64,000 bases of DNA from Thalassobaculum sp. OXR-137 (lineage in GTDB: Bacteria > Pseudomonadota > Alphaproteobacteria > Thalassobaculales > Thalassobaculaceae): assembly GCF_034377285.1 (NCBI RefSeq), contig NZ_CP139715.1, forward strand, positions 2,464,001 to 2,528,000. The letters are read 5' to 3'. A program made the position numbers and the translations under genes. The number at the start of each line of letters is the position of its first letter. Positions within the stretch are counted from its first letter, which is position 1. The notes beneath the pieces were generated by a model that was not told the DNA's origin, ran no database searches, and worked only from the letters and a program-made list of their open reading frames with translations. Of this stretch, positions 57,077-64,000 are shown in pieces.

Positions 57077-57979
57077 ATGGTCGATACCCTTTCAGTTCGG
57101 GCTACGCAGTCCCGCCATCCGGCGCCGGGTGCGCTGGTGGAACTGCTCAAGCCGATCACCTGGTTCGCCCCGATGTGGGCCTTCATGTGCGGCGTGGTGT
57201 CCTCCGGGGTACCGATCCTGGAAGCCTGGCCGATGCTGGTGCTCGGCGCCTTGCTCGCCGGTCCGCTGGTCTGCGGCACCAGCCAGGCGGTCAACGACTG
57301 GTTCGACCGCCATGTGGACGCCATCAACGAGCCGAACCGGCCGATCCCCTCGGGCCGCGTGCCCGGGCGCTGGGGCCTCTATGTCGGGATCGTCTGGTCG
57401 GCCGTATCGCTCGCCGTCGCGGCGTTTCTCGGCATCTGGGTGGTCGCCGCGGTCTGCGTCGGCCTCGTCCTCGCCTGGCTGTACAGCGCGCCGCCGGTCC
57501 GCCTGAAGGGCAACGGCTGGTACGGCTGCCTGGCGGTCGGTCTCTGTTATGAGGGCCTGCCCTGGTTCACCGGCACGGCCGCCATGGTCGGCGGCCTGCC
57601 GGACACACCGGTCCTGTGGATGGCCGGGCTCTACAGCCTGGGCGCCTTCGGGATCATGACGCTCAACGATTTCAAGGCGGTCGAAGGCGATCAGGCGCTC
57701 GGCCTGCGCTCGCTGCCGGTCCAACTCGGCGTGCGCGGGGCCGCCTGGCTCGCCTGCGTCGTCATGGCCGTGCCGCAGGTCGCGGTGAGCGCGCTGCTGT
57801 TCTCCTGGGGAGCGGCCCTGGCCGGCGCGATGGTCGCCGCTTTGCTGGCCGTCCAGGTGGTGCTGATGGTGCGCCTGCTGGAGAATCCGCGGGCCTATGC
57901 CGCCTGGTACAACGCCACCGGCACGACGCTCTACGTCCTCGGCATGCTGGCCAGCGCAATCGCGCTGCGCGGGCTCTAG
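57077..57979 (+). CDS. bchG: Bacteriochlorophyll synthase (chlorophyllide esterification)
   Basis: BchG joins geranylgeranyl or phytyl diphosphate to bacteriochlorophyllide a. The 300-residue, multi-helix UbiA-family protein has FAPMWAFMCGVVSSG, the prenyl-diphosphate motif QAVNDWFDRHVDAINEPNRP, and NRPIPSGRVPGRWGLYVG. A second Asp motif follows in ALGAFGIMTLNDFKAVEGDQ. It begins 30 bp after an exact PpsR site and is followed 12 nt later by a PucC-family gene. Confidence 0.96.
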   Translation: MVDTLSVRATQSRHPAPGALVELLKPITWFAPMWAFMCGVVSSGVPILEAWPMLVLGALLAGPLVCGTSQAVNDWFDRHVDAINEPNRPIPSGRVPGRWGLYVGIVWSAVSLAVAAFLGIWVVAAVCVGLVLAWLYSAPPVRLKGNGWYGCLAVGLCYEGLPWFTGTAAMVGGLPDTPVLWMAGLYSLGAFGIMTLNDFKAVEGDQALGLRSLPVQLGVRGAAWLACVVMAVPQVAVSALLFSWGAALAGAMVAALLAVQVVLMVRLLENPRAYAAWYNATGTTLYVLGMLASAIALRGL

Positions 57980-57991
57980 GGGAGCGCGGCC

Positions 57992-59341
57992 ATGGTCCCC
58001 GTCCCCGGCCCGACCCTCGGATGGCTCGGCATTCTGCGGCTGGGGCTGGTCCAGACCGCCCTCGGCGCGGTCGTGGTGATATCCACGTCGACCCTGAACC
58101 GGGTGATGGTGGTCGAGCTTGCCCTGCCGGCGATGGTTCCCGGTCTCCTGGTCGCCGCCCATTACGCCGTGCAGGTTCTGCGGCCGCGCTGGGGCTACGG
58201 CTCCGATGCGGGCGGCCGGCGGACCCCCTGGATCGTCGGCGGCATGGCGCTGCTCAGCCTGGGCGGCGCCGGTGCCGCCGCTGCCACGGCCTGGATGTCG
58301 GTCGATCCGGTCCTCGGGCTGGTGGCCGCCGCCGTCGCCTTCCTGATGATCGGGATCGGCGTCGGGGCGGCCGGAACCTCGCTGCTTGTCCTGCTCGCGA
58401 CCGAAGTCGCGCCCGAGCGCCGCCCGGCGGCCGCGACCGTGGTGTGGCTGATGATGATCGCCGGTTTCGCCGTCACCGCCGGCACGCTGGGCGCGGTGAT
58501 CGATCCGTATTCGCCGCAGCGGCTCGTGGCGATCGTCGCCGTGGCGACCGCCATCGCCTTCGCCGTCGCCACCCTGGCGGTCTGGGGCGTCGAGCGCGGC
58601 CGGCGCCAGACACCGAGCGCCGAAGCGCCGCCGCCGTTCCGCGCCGCCCTGGCCGAAGCCTGGCGCGACGCGACCGTGCGGCGGTTCTCCGTCTTCGTGT
58701 TCCTCTCCATGCTCGCCTACAGCGCCCAGGACCTGATCCTCGAGCCCTATGCCGGGCTGGTCTTCGGCTTCACCCCGGGCCAATCCACCGCCCTGTCCGG
58801 CGTCCATCATGGCGGCGTTCTGTTGGGCATGATCGCGGTCGGTGCGGTCTGCACCTTTCTGGGGCGACGGCGGATCGGCACGCTCGGCGCCTGGGTCGTC
58901 GGCGGATGCCTGTGCTCCGGAGTCGCGATGCTGGGCCTCGCCCTGGCCGGGACTGCGCCGACGGTCTGGCCGCTGCGTCTCAACGTCTTCGTGCTGGGCG
59001 TGTCCAACGGCGCCTTCGCCGTGGCGGCCATTGCCATGATGATGTCCATCGCCGCCGGCGGTCAGTCCCGTCGGGAAGGGACGCGCATGGGCGTGTTCGG
59101 CGCGGCCCAGGCCGTCGCCTTCGGGCTCGGCGGCTTTCTGGGCGCGGTCTCGGTGGACCTGGCCCGGCTCGCCCTCGACTCGATTCCGGCGGCCTACGGC
59201 ACCGTCTTCGCCGTGGAGGCGGGGCTGTTCGTGCTGTCCGGGCTTCTGGCGCTGCGGCTGGGACGCGGCGGCGAGGCGCCGGCCCGAACGATCGACCGTC
59301 TAACCCTGGGACGCGGCGTGATCGCCGGCGTGGTCCGATAG
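57992..59341 (+). CDS. bch2: PucC-family bacteriochlorophyll delivery protein (Bch2/orf428)
   Basis: A 12-helix PucC/LhaA-family membrane protein of 449 residues. Its position between bchG and bchP is that of the Bch2 (orf428) branch. It has GLVQTALGAVVVISTSTLNR, VMVVELALPAMVPGLLVAAH, RWGYGSDAGGRRTPWIVGG, and LAYSAQDLILEPYAGLVFGF. Members of this family are thought to help move or protect newly made bacteriochlorophyll. It gives the window two PucC paralogues (with lhaA), while no pucC or LH2 genes are present. Confidence 0.92.
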   Translation: MVPVPGPTLGWLGILRLGLVQTALGAVVVISTSTLNRVMVVELALPAMVPGLLVAAHYAVQVLRPRWGYGSDAGGRRTPWIVGGMALLSLGGAGAAAATAWMSVDPVLGLVAAAVAFLMIGIGVGAAGTSLLVLLATEVAPERRPAAATVVWLMMIAGFAVTAGTLGAVIDPYSPQRLVAIVAVATAIAFAVATLAVWGVERGRRQTPSAEAPPPFRAALAEAWRDATVRRFSVFVFLSMLAYSAQDLILEPYAGLVFGFTPGQSTALSGVHHGGVLLGMIAVGAVCTFLGRRRIGTLGAWVVGGCLCSGVAMLGLALAGTAPTVWPLRLNVFVLGVSNGAFAVAAIAMMMSIAAGGQSRREGTRMGVFGAAQAVAFGLGGFLGAVSVDLARLALDSIPAAYGTVFAVEAGLFVLSGLLALRLGRGGEAPARTIDRLTLGRGVIAGVVR

Positions 59342-59351
59342 GAGAGCTGCC

Positions 59352-60536
59352 ATGGCCGAAGCAGGACCGGTTTACGATGCGGTGGTGGTCGGCGGCGGGC
59401 CGTCCGGGGCGACGGCGGCGCAGACCCTGGCCCGCGAGGGTCGCACGGTCGTGCTGCTGGATCGGGATGGCCGGATCAAGCCCTGCGGCGGCGCCATCCC
59501 GCCGCGTCTGGTCCGAGACTTCGACATTCCCGAGGCCCTGATCGTCGCCCGCGCCCGCGGGGCCCGGATCGTGGCACCGTCGGCCCGCACGGTCGATATG
59601 CCGATCGACGGCGGCTATGTGGGCATGGTCGACCGGGAGCATTTCGACGAGGCCCTGCGCGTCCGCGCGGCCCGCAATGGGGCCGAGCGGGTCACCGGCA
59701 CCTTCGACCACATCACCCGCCGCGGCGACGGCACCGTCACCGTCCATTACCGGGATAAGGTGGGCGGCACGCTTCATGCGATCGATACAAGGGTGGTCGT
59801 CGGCGCCGACGGCGCGCGCTCCCAGGTCGCCCGCCAGGAAGTGCCGGGCGGCGGGATGGTGAAATGCGTCTTCGCCTATCACGAGATCATCGACACGCCG
59901 GACGGCATCGACGAGGACCGCTGCGACGTCTACTACCAGCGCGACCTGTCGCCGGATTTCTATGCCTGGATCTTCCCCCATGGCCGCACCGCCAGCGTCG
60001 GTACCGGCAGCATGCAGAAGGGTTTCCCGCTGCGCCAGGCGACGGCGGTGCTGCGCGACCGCGCCGGCCTCGCCGGGGCGACGACGATCCGCTGCGAGGG
60101 CGCGCCGATCCCGCTGAAGCCGCTGAAGCGCTGGGACAACGGCCGCGACGTGGTGCTGGCGGGCGATGCCGCCGGGACCGTGGCACCGGCCTCTGGCGAG
60201 GGGATCTACTACGCCATGGTCGGCGGCCAGATCGCGGCCGAAGCGGCGCTGGCCTACCTGGAGACCGGCGATGCCCGGGCCCTGGCCGGCGCGCGCAAGA
60301 CCTTCATGAAGGCGCATGGCCGGGTGTTCTGGATCCTCGGGATCCTGCAGGCCTTCTGGTACACGACCGACCGCCGGCGCGAACGCTTCGTCAGCATCTG
60401 CGCCGACCCGGACGTCCAGCGCCTGACCTGGCAGTCCTACATGAACAAGGAGCTCGTCCGCTCCGACCCGCTGGCCCATCTGCGGATCTTCCTGAAGGAC
60501 TCGGCCCATCTTCTGGGTCTGGCCCGGGTGCGGTGA
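59352..60536 (+). CDS. bchP: Geranylgeranyl bacteriochlorophyll reductase
   Basis: BchP reduces the geranylgeranyl tail of bacteriochlorophyll to phytyl. The 394-residue flavoprotein has the FAD motif AVVVGGGPSGATAAQTLARE, PCGGAIPPRLVRDFDIPE, RVVVGADGARSQVARQEV, the segment DVYYQRDLSPDFYAWIFPHG, and VVLAGDAAGTVAPASGEGIY. GGAGAG lies before the ATG, 10 nt after bch2. Confidence 0.96.
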   Translation: MAEAGPVYDAVVVGGGPSGATAAQTLAREGRTVVLLDRDGRIKPCGGAIPPRLVRDFDIPEALIVARARGARIVAPSARTVDMPIDGGYVGMVDREHFDEALRVRAARNGAERVTGTFDHITRRGDGTVTVHYRDKVGGTLHAIDTRVVVGADGARSQVARQEVPGGGMVKCVFAYHEIIDTPDGIDEDRCDVYYQRDLSPDFYAWIFPHGRTASVGTGSMQKGFPLRQATAVLRDRAGLAGATTIRCEGAPIPLKPLKRWDNGRDVVLAGDAAGTVAPASGEGIYYAMVGGQIAAEAALAYLETGDARALAGARKTFMKAHGRVFWILGILQAFWYTTDRRRERFVSICADPDVQRLTWQSYMNKELVRSDPLAHLRIFLKDSAHLLGLARVR

Positions 60537-60539
60537 GCG

Positions 60540-60815
60540 ATGGTCGAAGCGCTGTTCACCGAGGGGCGGATCTACGACGTGATCCTGGTCGTCCTGGCGC
60601 TGGAAGGCGGATTTCTCTGGGGCCGCTGGCGGCTGACCGGACACGGTCCGCCGCCGTCGCGGCTGCTGCCCTTCCTGCTGTCGGGCGCCGCATTGGTGGC
60701 GGCCTTCCGGGCCGGCTCTCTGGACGCGCCCTGGCCCTGGATCGCCGCCTTTCTCGCCTGCGCCTTTGCCGCCCATGCGATGGAACTTCGAGACCGCCTG
60801 CGGGTGCAGACCTAG
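60540..60815 (+). CDS. 91-residue membrane protein between bchP and dxs
   Basis: The protein reads MVEALFTEGRIYDVILVVLA, then LEGGFLWGRWRLTGHGPPPS, LLPFLLSGAALVAAFRAG, WIAAFLACAFAAHAMELRDR. It has three predicted membrane helices and short polar loops. It starts 3 nt after the bchP stop and 29 nt before dxs, so it is cotranscribed with bchP. Its codon use is like that of the neighbours. Small membrane proteins of this size are sometimes seen beside bchP, but I know no assigned function. Confidence 0.8.
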   Translation: MVEALFTEGRIYDVILVVLALEGGFLWGRWRLTGHGPPPSRLLPFLLSGAALVAAFRAGSLDAPWPWIAAFLACAFAAHAMELRDRLRVQT

Positions 60816-60844
60816 TCTGACGCCGCCCAACCAAGGAGAGTGAC

Positions 60845-62776
60845 ATGGCCGATACGCGAACACCGCTTCTGGACCGGGTCACCTTTCCTGAGGATCTGCG
60901 GACCTTCAGCCCATCGGACCTGAAGCAGCTCGCCGACGAGCTCCGGCAGGAGACCGTGGACGCCGTCTCCGTCACCGGGGGGCACCTGGGCGCCGGACTC
61001 GGCGTGGTCGAGCTGACCGTCGCCCTGCACCACGTGTTCGACACGCCCAACGACAAGATCATCTGGGATGTCGGCCACCAGGCCTATCCGCACAAGATCC
61101 TCACCGGCCGGCGCGACCGCATCCGCACCCTGCGCCAGGGGGGAGGGCTCTCCGGTTTCACCAAGCGCTCGGAGAGTGCTTACGACCCGTTCGGCGCCGC
61201 CCACTGCTCGACCTCGATCTCCGCCGGCCTTGGGATGGCGACGGCACGGGACCTGAAGGGGGACGATTTCGATGTGGTGGCGGTGATCGGCGACGGCTCC
61301 ATGAGCGCCGGCATGGCCTACGAGGCGATGAACAACGCCGGGGCGTCCGACAGCCGTATGCTGGTGATCCTGAACGACAACGAGATGTCCATCGCCCCGC
61401 CGGTGGGGGCGATGAGCGCCTATCTCTCCCAGATCGTCGCCTCGCGCTCCTACTGCACCCTGCGGGAACTGGCCAAGCAGATGGCCAAGCGCTTCCCCCG
61501 GGCGCTGGAGAAGACGGCCGCCCGGGCCGAGGAATTCGCCCGCGGCCTGGTGACCGGCGGCACGCTGTTCGAGGAGTTGGGCTTCTTCTATGTGGGGCCG
61601 GTGGACGGGCACAATCTCGACCACCTGCTGCCGATCCTGCGCAAGCTGCGCGGCCGGCGCCACGGGCCGGTCCTGCTCCATGTCATCACCGAGAAGGGAA
61701 GGGGCCACCCCTTCCCGCAGGCCCATGCGGAGAAGTACCACGCCGTCGCCAAGTTCGACGTGGTCACCGGCCAGCAGTCGAAGCCCCCGTCCAACGCGCC
61801 GACCTATACCCGCGTCTTCGCCGACAGCTTAGTCGCCGAGGCGGAGGCGGATGACAGCATCGTGGCGGTCACCGCGGCGATGCCGTCGGGCACCGGCCTC
61901 GACATCTTCGCCAAGCGCTTCCCGGAGCGCTGCTTCGATGTGGGCATCGCCGAGCAGCACGCGGTCACCTTTGCCGCCGGCATGGCGACGGAGGGGCTGA
62001 AGCCGTTCGTCGCCATCTACTCGACCTTCCTGCAGCGCGCCTACGACCAGGTGGTGCACGATGTCGCCCTGCAGAGCCTACCGGTGCGCTTCGCCCTGGA
62101 TCGCGCCGGGCTGGTCGGGGCCGACGGCGCCACCCATGCCGGATCCTTCGACCTCGCCTATCTCGGCTGCCTGCCGGGCATGGTGATCATGGCGCCGTCC
62201 GACGAGGCGGAGCTGCGGCACATGGTGGCGACGGCGGCGGCGATCGACGACGGGCCCTCGGCCGTGCGCTTCCCGCGCGGCGACGGCGTGGGCATCGAAC
62301 TGCCGGCCCACGGCGAGCCGCTGGAGATCGGCCGTGGCCGGATCGTGCGGGAGGGAACGACGATCGCCTTGCTGTCCCTCGGCGGCCGGATGCAGGACTG
62401 CCTGAAGGCGGCCGACGCGCTGGCGGCGCGCGGCCTGTCCACCACCGTGGCCGACGCCCGGTTCGCCAAGCCGATCGACAGCGATCTGGTGCGCCGCCTG
62501 GCCCGGGAGCATGCGGTGCTGATCACGGTGGAGGAGGGATCGTCCGGCGGCTTCGCCAGTCAGGTCCTGCACGAACTCGCCCTGAGCGGCCTGCTCGACA
62601 AGGGGCTGGCGGTGCGGCCGATGACCCTGCCCGATCGGTTCATCGATCACGACAAGCCGGAACTGCAATACGCCCAGGCGGGGCTGGATGCCTCGGCCAT
62701 CGTGGCGACGGCGCTTTCCGCCTTGCCGGACGTGCGGACGCGACAGTGGGTGGTGCCGGACTCAGCCGGCGACTGA
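60845..62776 (+). CDS. dxs: 1-deoxy-D-xylulose-5-phosphate synthase
   Basis: Dxs condenses pyruvate and glyceraldehyde 3-phosphate in the first step of the MEP isoprenoid pathway. The 643-residue TPP enzyme has [37 protein letters not shown], the TPP/Mg motif [40 protein letters not shown] (catalytic Glu) and [26 protein letters not shown] precedes the ATG. Its placement with idi and crtE in the PGC supplies precursors for carotenoid and the phytyl tail. Its last 15 bases overlap the convergent amidohydrolase gene. Confidence 0.97.
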   Translation: MADTRTPLLDRVTFPEDLRTFSPSDLKQLADELRQETVDAVSVTGGHLGAGLGVVELTVALHHVFDTPNDKIIWDVGHQAYPHKILTGRRDRIRTLRQGGGLSGFTKRSESAYDPFGAAHCSTSISAGLGMATARDLKGDDFDVVAVIGDGSMSAGMAYEAMNNAGASDSRMLVILNDNEMSIAPPVGAMSAYLSQIVASRSYCTLRELAKQMAKRFPRALEKTAARAEEFARGLVTGGTLFEELGFFYVGPVDGHNLDHLLPILRKLRGRRHGPVLLHVITEKGRGHPFPQAHAEKYHAVAKFDVVTGQQSKPPSNAPTYTRVFADSLVAEAEADDSIVAVTAAMPSGTGLDIFAKRFPERCFDVGIAEQHAVTFAAGMATEGLKPFVAIYSTFLQRAYDQVVHDVALQSLPVRFALDRAGLVGADGATHAGSFDLAYLGCLPGMVIMAPSDEAELRHMVATAAAIDDGPSAVRFPRGDGVGIELPAHGEPLEIGRGRIVREGTTIALLSLGGRMQDCLKAADALAARGLSTTVADARFAKPIDSDLVRRLAREHAVLITVEEGSSGGFASQVLHELALSGLLDKGLAVRPMTLPDRFIDHDKPELQYAQAGLDASAIVATALSALPDVRTRQWVVPDSAGD

Positions 62777-63799
62777 CGTCTCGCCCGCCGGCGTCTCCCC
62801 CGACAGCGCGGGGAAACGCCACAGCTCGGCCGCGTTGGTGATCAGGATGCGGTCGCGCAATGTCTCGTCCTCGCACCATTCGTCCAGCAGCCGCAGGAGG
62901 TGACGCTCGTCCGGGCGCAGCCGGTCCCTCACCGGATCGGCGGCCTCCAGGCGCGGCCAGTTGCTGCCCCAGACAACGCGCTCCGGCGCGAAGCGGATCA
63001 GCATGCGGGCCAGCCGCTCGGCATGGGGATAGCGCGGATGCTGCGGGTCGCTGACCTCCGGCCCGGACAGGCTGACCCAGACCTTGTCGGCGTCGATCAG
63101 GCGCAGCAGGGCGCGGAAGCCGGGATCGCGGTCGCTGACCGGCCCGAGGAAGCAGCCGATATGGTCGAGCACCACCCGACCGGGCCAGGCGAGGATCCGC
63201 TCCTCCACCTCCATCAGGAAGCGGCCGTCCATCTGCAGCCCGATATGCCAGTTCAGCAGGTCGTGGACCCGCGAGGCGATGCGGCCGGTGTCGTTCCAGT
63301 CGATCCGGCGCCAGGGTTCGCGCATCTGGAAGTGGGTGGCCACGCAGCCGCCGGCATTCAGGTCGCGCAGCTCGGCGTCGCTGACATCCGGTCCGACCGC
63401 CGCCACGCCCCGGCTGCGCTCGGCGCCGAGATGCTCCAGCGCATCGAGCAGGGCGTGATGGTTGGTGCCGTGCACGCAGGACTGCACCACGACCGCCCGG
63501 TCGAGCCGCAGCCGGTCGCGCAGCCGCGCGTAGTCCCGCACCGGGTGCTCGCCTGGCGTGAAGGCCGCGTCCTTGGCCAGGGGGAACCGCTCGGGATCGG
63601 GGAAGATCTGGACGTGGCTGTCGCAGGTTCCCGCACGGGGCGGGGCGGCCTCCTCCTCCTGCCGGTCTTCCTCCTCCTCGTCCTCGTCGCGCAGGGAGGA
63701 CAGCCGCTCCTCAAGGCTCGGCGACGGGGCGCTGCCGGGCGGCGGCGGCAGCTCGTAGAAGGACGGATCGGAGGGTAGGATCAGCGGTGATTTGGGCAT
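62762..63799 (-). CDS. Amidohydrolase-family TIM-barrel protein with acidic N-terminal extension
   Basis: The 345-residue protein belongs to the amidohydrolase_2 / 2-pyrone-4,6-dicarboxylate lactonase-like group. It has [56 protein letters not shown] and [15 protein letters not shown]. The first metal motif is HVQ rather than the common HxH. An ~55-residue lead precedes it, rich in Pro and then in acid ([19 protein letters not shown]). The ATG at 63799 is the only start upstream of this lead; an internal start would remove it. The substrate is unknown. It is convergent with dxs. Confidence 0.82.
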   Translation of the reverse strand: MPKSPLILPSDPSFYELPPPPGSAPSPSLEERLSSLRDEDEEEEDRQEEEAAPPRAGTCDSHVQIFPDPERFPLAKDAAFTPGEHPVRDYARLRDRLRLDRAVVVQSCVHGTNHHALLDALEHLGAERSRGVAAVGPDVSDAELRDLNAGGCVATHFQMREPWRRIDWNDTGRIASRVHDLLNWHIGLQMDGRFLMEVEERILAWPGRVVLDHIGCFLGPVSDRDPGFRALLRLIDADKVWVSLSGPEVSDPQHPRYPHAERLARMLIRFAPERVVWGSNWPRLEAADPVRDRLRPDERHLLRLLDEWCEDETLRDRILITNAAELWRFPALSGETPAGETSVAG

Positions 63800-63823
63800 A
63801 ACCGTTTATGAAAAGGGGTTATC

Positions 63824-63837
63824 GGCACGCATCTTGC
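63824..63837 (+). promoter_or_regulatory. Sigma-54-type promoter of the flagellin gene
   Basis: GGCACGCATCTTGC matches the sigma-54 consensus (GG-N10-GC with TTGC at -12). The expected transcription start is about 63848-63849, one or two bases before the flagellin ATG, so the mRNA would be almost leaderless. Confidence 0.6.
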
Positions 63838-63849
63838 TAGCAGAGCCGT

Positions 63850-64000
63850 ATGACCCTGTCGATTCGCACGAACCCGGAAGCTCTTGCCGCGCTCAGGAAT
63901 CTGAACGCCGCCGGCGCCCGTGTGGCTCAGATCGGGGCAGAGGTCTCCACCGGCCTGAAGGTGCGCGGTGCCAAGGACGACGCCTCCAACTTCGCGATCG
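63850..64000 (+). CDS. Flagellin, N-terminal part (cut by window edge)
   Basis: The 50 residues present read MTLSIRTNPEALAALRNLNA, then ARVAQIGAEVSTGLKVRGAK and DDASNFAI. This is the conserved N-terminal coiled-coil (D0/D1) region of flagellin, with the STGL..AKDDA signature. It is secreted by the flagellar type III system without a cleaved signal. No Shine-Dalgarno sequence is seen close to the ATG. Only the first part is in the window. Confidence 0.9.
   Translation, partial: MTLSIRTNPEALAALRNLNAAGARVAQIGAEVSTGLKVRGAKDDASNFAI

Overview
This window is a high-GC chromosomal segment of an alphaproteobacterium, most likely a Rhodospirillales-type purple bacterium or aerobic anoxygenic phototroph. 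The assignment rests on gene order, on the reaction centre type (pufLMC with a tetraheme cytochrome, no pufX) and on the AerR/PpsR regulator pair. About 43 kb (17.3-62.8 kb) is a nearly complete photosynthesis gene cluster (PGC). The genes before and after it are ordinary housekeeping, transport, chemotaxis and flagellar genes.

Left flank (1-17.3 kb): a partial PAS-domain protein, a chemoreceptor, a divergent secreted PDC-sensor protein, an aspartate aminotransferase, an IlvD/Edd sugar-acid dehydratase, an IS110-family insertion sequence sitting in an array of REP palindromes, an MFS transporter, radC, map, sfsA, and a tightly overlapping run of a peptide-type solute-binding protein without signal peptide, an SDR, a CinA-like protein, an enoyl-CoA hydratase and a small secreted protein. 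A class I cytochrome c then stands divergent from bchI.

PGC: bchI-bchD-bchO-crtI-crtB-tspO-(52-aa protein) run rightward. crtD-crtC run leftward. crtE-crtF-bchC-bchX-bchY-bchZ-pufQ-pufB-pufA-pufL-pufM-pufC run rightward and end at a strong terminator (37.9 kb). A 16-kb leftward superoperon follows: bchF-bchN-bchB-bchH-bchL-bchM-lhaA-puhA-puhB-puhC-(101-aa protein)-acsF-puhE-hemA-idi. aerR and ppsR, then bchG-bch2-bchP-(91-aa protein)-dxs, run rightward. Together these supply 5-aminolevulinate, isoprenoid precursors, bacteriochlorophyll a, spirilloxanthin-type carotenoids (no crtA in the window), the RC-LH1 core and its assembly factors. The Mg-protoporphyrin ester cyclase is the oxygen-dependent AcsF type; no bchE, bchJ, pucBA or pufX is seen here. 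Exact TGT-N12-ACA PpsR sites lie before bchI/cytochrome c, at the crtI start, in the crtD/crtE and crtF/bchC gaps (two tandem pairs with exactly 8 bp between sites), and before bchG.

Right flank: a convergent amidohydrolase and the start of a flagellin gene behind a sigma-54-type promoter.

The most striking findings are (1) an IS110 element whose REP target can be rebuilt and whose upstream non-coding RNA candidate shows all four expected target and donor guide segments; (2) crtC, which has no ATG/GTG/TTG start near its conserved N-terminus and probably starts at a CTG overlapping the crtD stop; and (3) tandem PpsR sites at canonical spacing plus unusual LH1 polypeptide tails.
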